DNA of 64,000 bases, taken from the NCBI GenBank assembly GCA_030549335.1, contig CM060183.1, positions 33,974,768 to 34,038,767 of the forward strand, in the 5' to 3' direction. The notes under the pieces were generated by a model. The model worked only from the letters and a program-made list of their open reading frames with translations. It made no database searches and was not told where the DNA came from. Position numbers and translations under genes: made by a program. Shown here piece by piece: positions 59,248 to 64,000 of this stretch. Numbering within the stretch: position 1 is the first letter of the stretch; each line of letters opens with the position of its first letter. This DNA is from Pontederia crassipes (lineage: Eukaryota; Streptophyta; Magnoliopsida; Commelinales; Pontederiaceae).

Positions 59248-61714
59248 TGTAATGTCATTCTTGTCACGTGGCGTTTGAACTTATTTGAATCAGTGTTATA
59301 TACTATTCATCTTTATCCGTTAGGCTTTCACAGAACCTATAAAGAAATAATAAAATAAATTAACAATTAATTATCATTAATCAATCATATAAGAACACAG
59401 AAGCTAACGTATCTACTATTCTCAAGTGGTCCTACTATCAATTTTATTATATTAGAGTACCAATTAAAAAAATAGAATAACATAAGCTAAACATTATCTC
59501 ATGTGCAAGTACATCACCACGAACATTTCTAACTTCACATGCCTCCATACTTGTCGGTTCAATTATTTGTGGGATTCAAACACAAGGAAATAGAATTTTC
59601 ATGAATATAAAATACTCAATACATAATATAATACAAATGGCTAATAAGACTTAATAGAAATAGACAAGCTTTCAGTATGAGAAAATCATGCCATCAATTC
59701 GATTCGATTCTTTCTATTCCTTTTGATATTTTCCTCTTTTTGATTTGGTTCTTTTCTTTCTGTTCTTTTCTTTATTTCAGTACTTTTTTTGTTATTTTCT
59801 ATTCTTTCAATTCTCTTTTTTTCTATTTTTTTCACTATATTTTTTACTTTAAACAATTCTTAGGACATCTGTATATGTTGTCCTAATGCGAGCTTGACTT
59901 ATTTTATTATGGGCAATCATGCACTTTGTGCATGGTCAAAGTGAATCCAATCAGGACCAAAAGTAAGCCAATGATGAGTCCAATAAAAAGGTGTGAGGCT
60001 TTCATTTACCCACGATAACGATTAGAGTGGTGGGCCTATTAATACTCACCTTCAATTTTTTTATACGATTCGATTCGGTGACAATCAATGTCAAGAAGCC
60101 TCGTTTTACATTGACACGAACAACCTTACAGTTCTCTATTAAGCATTATTAACACAAGGATATAATAATCATTTAAACATTATAACAATTAGAAATAAAA
60201 TAACTTCTTCTCTATTCTATGAATTCGATTGGGTGCCATCAAACTTGGCCCGGGTTGTGGCTGGACTTGGTCCGTGTTCACTTAGACTTAGGTCGAGTTC
60301 TTGATGTCACATTTTACTCTTTCTATTAGCAGAACCCGGGTTGAGTCCAAGGTAGCTCGGGCCAGGTTCGTTTACTCTACTTCTGGCAAAACCTGTGCTG
60401 GGTCTGAGGTGGCTCGGACCGAGTTTGCTAACATCATCATCCTCTGCGATGATGTTCTCTTGGTCAGGTCAAGTATGAACCCAACGCGGGCCGGGTCATC
60501 GAGAAAAGGATCTGACGCCCGAGTCGGGCCAGGCTTCCATAAATTCGGGTTGGGTCCCCTCAGAATTTAGGTTGGGTTCGGAATGGACCCGCGTTGAGTT
60601 TCAACTTATAAATGAACCCGGGTTCTAACTGCTAGAACTCGACATTTTTTCGAGACTTTGCCTATCATAACTTTTGGTACAATACTTCGTTTGACATAAA
60701 AACTATATGAAACTATTTTTGAAACATAGGAGAACACATACCAATCCTAACTCGTCCATCATTTTAACTATTTCATTAAAAACTCATATCCAAAAGTGAA
60801 TACGAAATCTTACGTACCTTCTCTATTTTCATACTATCTAAAACTCGAGACTTTGGGTGCATTTTTCAACAACATCTGGTGATGACTAACCACGAGGCCG
60901 GCATCCTTGAACGGATGATAAATCCGAGATTGAATGGCACCACATCGAGGAAGAAGAAAACGTAGCTAAAAAATGGAGAAAAAACTCAAGTAGAGAAAAA
61001 AGAAATGTATTGGAGGAGACCCTTTGGGGTCCTATTTGTAGAAAAAAGTCACTCTAGTACTATTCTAGTTAAGAATCCTATTCATACTTTCTATCCATAA
61101 CTCAACTTTTATTTCTCACAAATTTTCATATTTAAATAACTAATTAATAATACCATCTCTTGATTTTTTCAAAATTAAAATAATATTTTATTATTATTTT
61201 ATTTCCTGAATATTTTTATCCTTAAAACTCCTAATTTCAATCTCATTAAAAGTCCTAATTCAATCCTTAACATACTTTATCCCTAATTCTCTTCTAACTA
61301 TCTTTTCTTTATTTTATCTCTCCTAAATATAATTATTCCTAAATTTCAGAATTAATTAAATAATAATTATTATTATCTTTTAATTTTTTGAATAAAATAA
61401 TAAAATATTATTATTTTATCTTCTAAATAATTTTTGATATAAAACTCTTATCTTAATTGCATTTTGAATTCATAATTTTATTATAACTTTAACTCCTAAT
61501 CTAATTATGAATATTCTTTTCCTACCTCTTATCTAACAACACTTTTATTTATATTCAAACTTTTTCTTGTCTTATCTTTTCCTCTTCTCTTATCCTCCTT
61601 CTAAGTAATTTTTATTTCATTTCAACTTTATCTTTCTTTAATAAAATCCTAAATTTTAGGTTTATTTTAATTACAAAAATTAAATTAAATTTGTAAAAAA
61701 GTTGGGGTGTTACA
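59248..61714. mobile_element. solo LTR-like element, second copy
   Basis: Counterpart of 27061-29559 with the same ends (TGTAATGTC...GGGGTGTTACA) and the same CTTAA/CTTGA flanks. It was therefore inserted before the duplication. The GGGTC island (60240-60625) has lost and gained motif units relative to the first copy. Confidence 0.65.
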
Positions 61715-62363
61715 CTTGAAATCGAAATTGAGATTATTAAAACTGAAGGACCTTGAGACATAATTTCACTATTCAATTGTATCAACTGGTTAAATAAATA
61801 GAAAGAAATGTGATGTTACATGTAAATAGAAATAAATGTCATATTACATGTTAAATAACTTTCAATGCCCAAAGTTAGAAAGAGAAAAAAGGAAAACAAA
61901 TTCATGGGGAAGGTTATGAGGCTCGTGCGAAATTAAAATGCACGGAAATAAAGTGATGCAGGAGATTCAAGAAAGTTGCATTCAATTAAAAAATATAAAT
62001 AAATTTATACAATAAAGCAATTACAAGATGAATTTATACAATTTAGCAATTATTGAAGTGCATGTAATGACGCAAATAGTGGATGTTATTAATCAATAAA
62101 GAAATGGAAGTTGGATGCGTTGTGCGAGAATTTTGAACCAGATAAATTATTGAAAAACGCAAAAGAATTAAAGCCGCGTAAAATTTTATTAAATGAAAAA
62201 TAGCAATTTAATTTATTATAATCAATTTAATAATCAATTTAAATTTTAATCAATTTAAATTATTATATATTTGAACACCTAAAAAGATTATATAGACATT
62301 CTCATTACTAATGATAGAAATTATAGATTAATTAATTTCAAAATTAGAACACCTATCTCGATT
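61715..62363. other. AT-rich DNA, counterpart of 29560-30183
   Basis: No gene. A local TCAATTTAA repeat (about 62212-62262) is expanded relative to the first copy. Confidence 0.45.
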
Positions 62364-62637
62364 CACTACAAGAAAAAATGTGTTTTTCCGATGGACGCGT
62401 CCGTTAGAAAATATGAAAAATTCGTCGGAAATCGACGAATTTTCCGACATAAGGTCGATGTCGAAACAAAGCTCGTCGCAAATGATTTCCAACGGTCAAG
62501 AAAAAGTCGTCGAAAGTTTCGACGGTCAAGGCCGTTGAAAGTTCCGACGGAAAAAATATCCGCCGGAAGGTTCGCCATTTCGATGACACTAACCGTCGAA
62601 AGTATTTTTTAAAATTTTAAAGAAAATTTGACAGCTT
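62364..62637 (+). mobile_element. CACTA transposon terminus, second copy
   Basis: CACTACAAGAAAAAATGTG followed by CGACGG/CCGTCG subterminal repeats, as at 30184. Slightly diverged in the repeat units. Confidence 0.7.
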
Positions 62638-63066
62638 GGCTGCTGAAACGAGCGTCTCGCACGGATCCGGCTGCCTGCGGAGATCGGCCGGCAAGCGATG
62701 AGAACAGGACGACTGTGGCCGATCGGAGATGGAGAACAAGAGAAAGGAATAGAGAGCCGGAGAGAAGGAACAGTAGAACTACTTATATTATAATTAATTG
62801 ATTTAGTCGTACGACTTTGGGGTACCATACTATTACTAGCTGGAACAGTAGAACTATTTTTCTCATTCGCACTCGTGATGCATCATCGTCCCTTGTCCTC
62901 ATGACAAATGGCAGTTCCGAAGCCTTCTAATATTACTGGCCATGCCTTTATTTAATGCAGTAGACCGATTGATTACGTACGACTGATTGCTACCATTTGC
63001 CCATTTCACTTAAGCATCCGTCTTGAGGTGCCTTTTTCTTTCTTCTTTTCCACGTCTTGTTTGCGA
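62638..63066. other. copy-specific segment with similarity to the BURP promoter
   Basis: Present here and absent from the first copy of block B. 62885-63067 shares, in order with 46026-46190, CATCGT...CATGACAA, ACTGATTGCTACCATT, then a TTTCTTTC tract and ACGTCTTG. A two-copy GGAACAGTAGAACTA repeat lies at 62767 and 62842. The GC-rich left part (62640-62770) is not recognised. Confidence 0.5.
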
Positions 63067-64000
63067 TTTTAAACAAATGCATGCGGCTTCATGATGCCGA
63101 AAAAAGTAATTTACAATGGAGCCGAACAGGTATTACAATAAGGATATAATAAACGTCCTCCCATCTTAAAAATTAAAATGGTTATGATGGTCCTTCCAAT
63201 CTAATTCATCGTTAACGAAGCGTGATGGATGAAGACATGATTTGCGGCGCACCGATTTGAAAAATAGTAGATATGTCTATTCAACCTCGAAAATTCAAGT
63301 CAGAAAAATCAAAGAGATCTCGGTTATAGAAAAATCAAAGAGATCTCGGTTATCTCATCCTCTCCCTATGCACAAACGATTATATTTTTTTATGGTCAAT
63401 TTTAGGTGTTTGAAAAATAATGTCGATGATTCGACTAGTTCTATATATATATATAGAGTACCATCGGTGTATCATTTATAAAGAGAGTACTCATATAAAT
63501 TTTCTATAAGTCCGAATAAAAAATAATTTTATTATAATTCTTTTCTATTTTCATCTAATAAAATTTGATGTCAACTTAAAATTTTCATGCACTTTTTTAT
63601 GCATAATTTCTTTCGTACATAAAACCTAACAATATATATAATTAAATCGTATGTAGGTAGCTCGATCATTTTATTTCTTATCTTCCTAATATGGAATGGT
63701 AGAAAGCTAGATAACTGTTTGGGGTGCAACTCTTATTAGAACGAAGTGAAAAAAATGTGATCTTTTTTGCAGACTCATCGGAAAAGACAAAAGTCAAAGT
63801 ACCGTAGTTCGTAGTCACGTGCCTCTGAGCCTAGAATGTCTCTAAGGACGAAGATTTGACCATATTGACCTTTTCAGATCATTTTTTTGTTGTTAATAAG
63901 GACCCAGAGAGCTGCCTTCCTTTGCACTGTAAGATGAAATGATGTTTAAAATTTAAAATTAAAATTTAAATAATCATTAAAGAATAAATTAATTCTGAAA
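63067..64000. other. right part of block B, second copy
   Basis: Counterpart of 30455-31341, including the LTR fragment at 63440-63633. There is a 25-bp tandem duplication (AAAAATCAAAGAGATCTCGG and flanks) at about 63303-63353. No gene. Confidence 0.55.

Larger units (their letters stand above)
54431..64000. repeat. segmental duplication block B, second copy (continues past the window)
   Basis: Direct copy of 22328-31341. Identical in HSF exon 1 and close elsewhere, with scattered substitutions and indels. It differs mainly by about 430 extra bases at 62638-63066. Base 64000 corresponds to about 31341, and similarity has not ended there. Confidence 0.95.

Noticed and set aside
1..64000. CRISPR arrays, operons, bacterial or viral genes
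   Set aside because: Intron structure, plant-only families and TE content show plant nuclear DNA. The regular repeats seen are microsatellites, VNTRs or LTR subrepeats.

Overview
This window is nuclear DNA of a flowering plant, most likely a monocot. The evidence is: intron-containing genes of plant-only families, GC-rich coding exons set in very AT-rich DNA, plant-type TATA promoters, and a dense layer of retrotransposon, MITE and microsatellite sequence. I cannot name the species. No long retroelement polyprotein ORF, rRNA or tRNA gene was seen.

Only three complete genes are supported. (1) An OVATE family protein (single exon, + strand, 9205-10359). (2) A class C heat stress transcription factor (two exons, - strand, 21716-22819). 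(3) A secreted BURP-domain protein (three exons, + strand, 46531-47827). A fourth, broken gene at 54422-54922 is a 3'-truncated copy of the heat stress factor. It keeps the whole DNA-binding domain and ends at a stop six codons past the last shared block.

Layout. 1-8.8 kb: intergenic DNA with a complete 2.5-kb solo LTR (perfect 5-bp target duplication), an inverted-repeat element with a GC-rich core, and a RING-like relic. 8.9-10.4 kb: the OVATE gene. 10.4-21.7 kb: a SINE, a hAT MITE with perfect 8-bp target duplication, a Copia-type LTR relic, an acidic-coding minisatellite and two large inverted-repeat elements. 21.7-23.2 kb: the HSF gene and promoter. 22.3-31.3 kb: duplicated block B. 31.3-39.2 kb: AT-rich DNA with VNTRs, a MITE inside a (TA)n tract and an LTR relic. 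39.2-44.8 kb: duplicated block A. 45-49.3 kb: the BURP gene. 49.3-54.3 kb: second copy of A. 54.4 kb to the end: second copy of B, still running at the window edge.

The main structural result is a direct segmental duplication with a unit of about 32.1 kb (22328 to about 54430). Its left breakpoint lies inside HSF exon 2, so the first copy is intact and the second is decapitated at its 3' end. A nested, older or separate duplication with an offset of 10.07 kb accounts for A and A'. If this model is right, the sequence after base 64000 should carry further copies of the 31.3-54.4 kb interval, including a second BURP gene. The genes do not form a pathway; they are independent transcription units separated by transposon debris.
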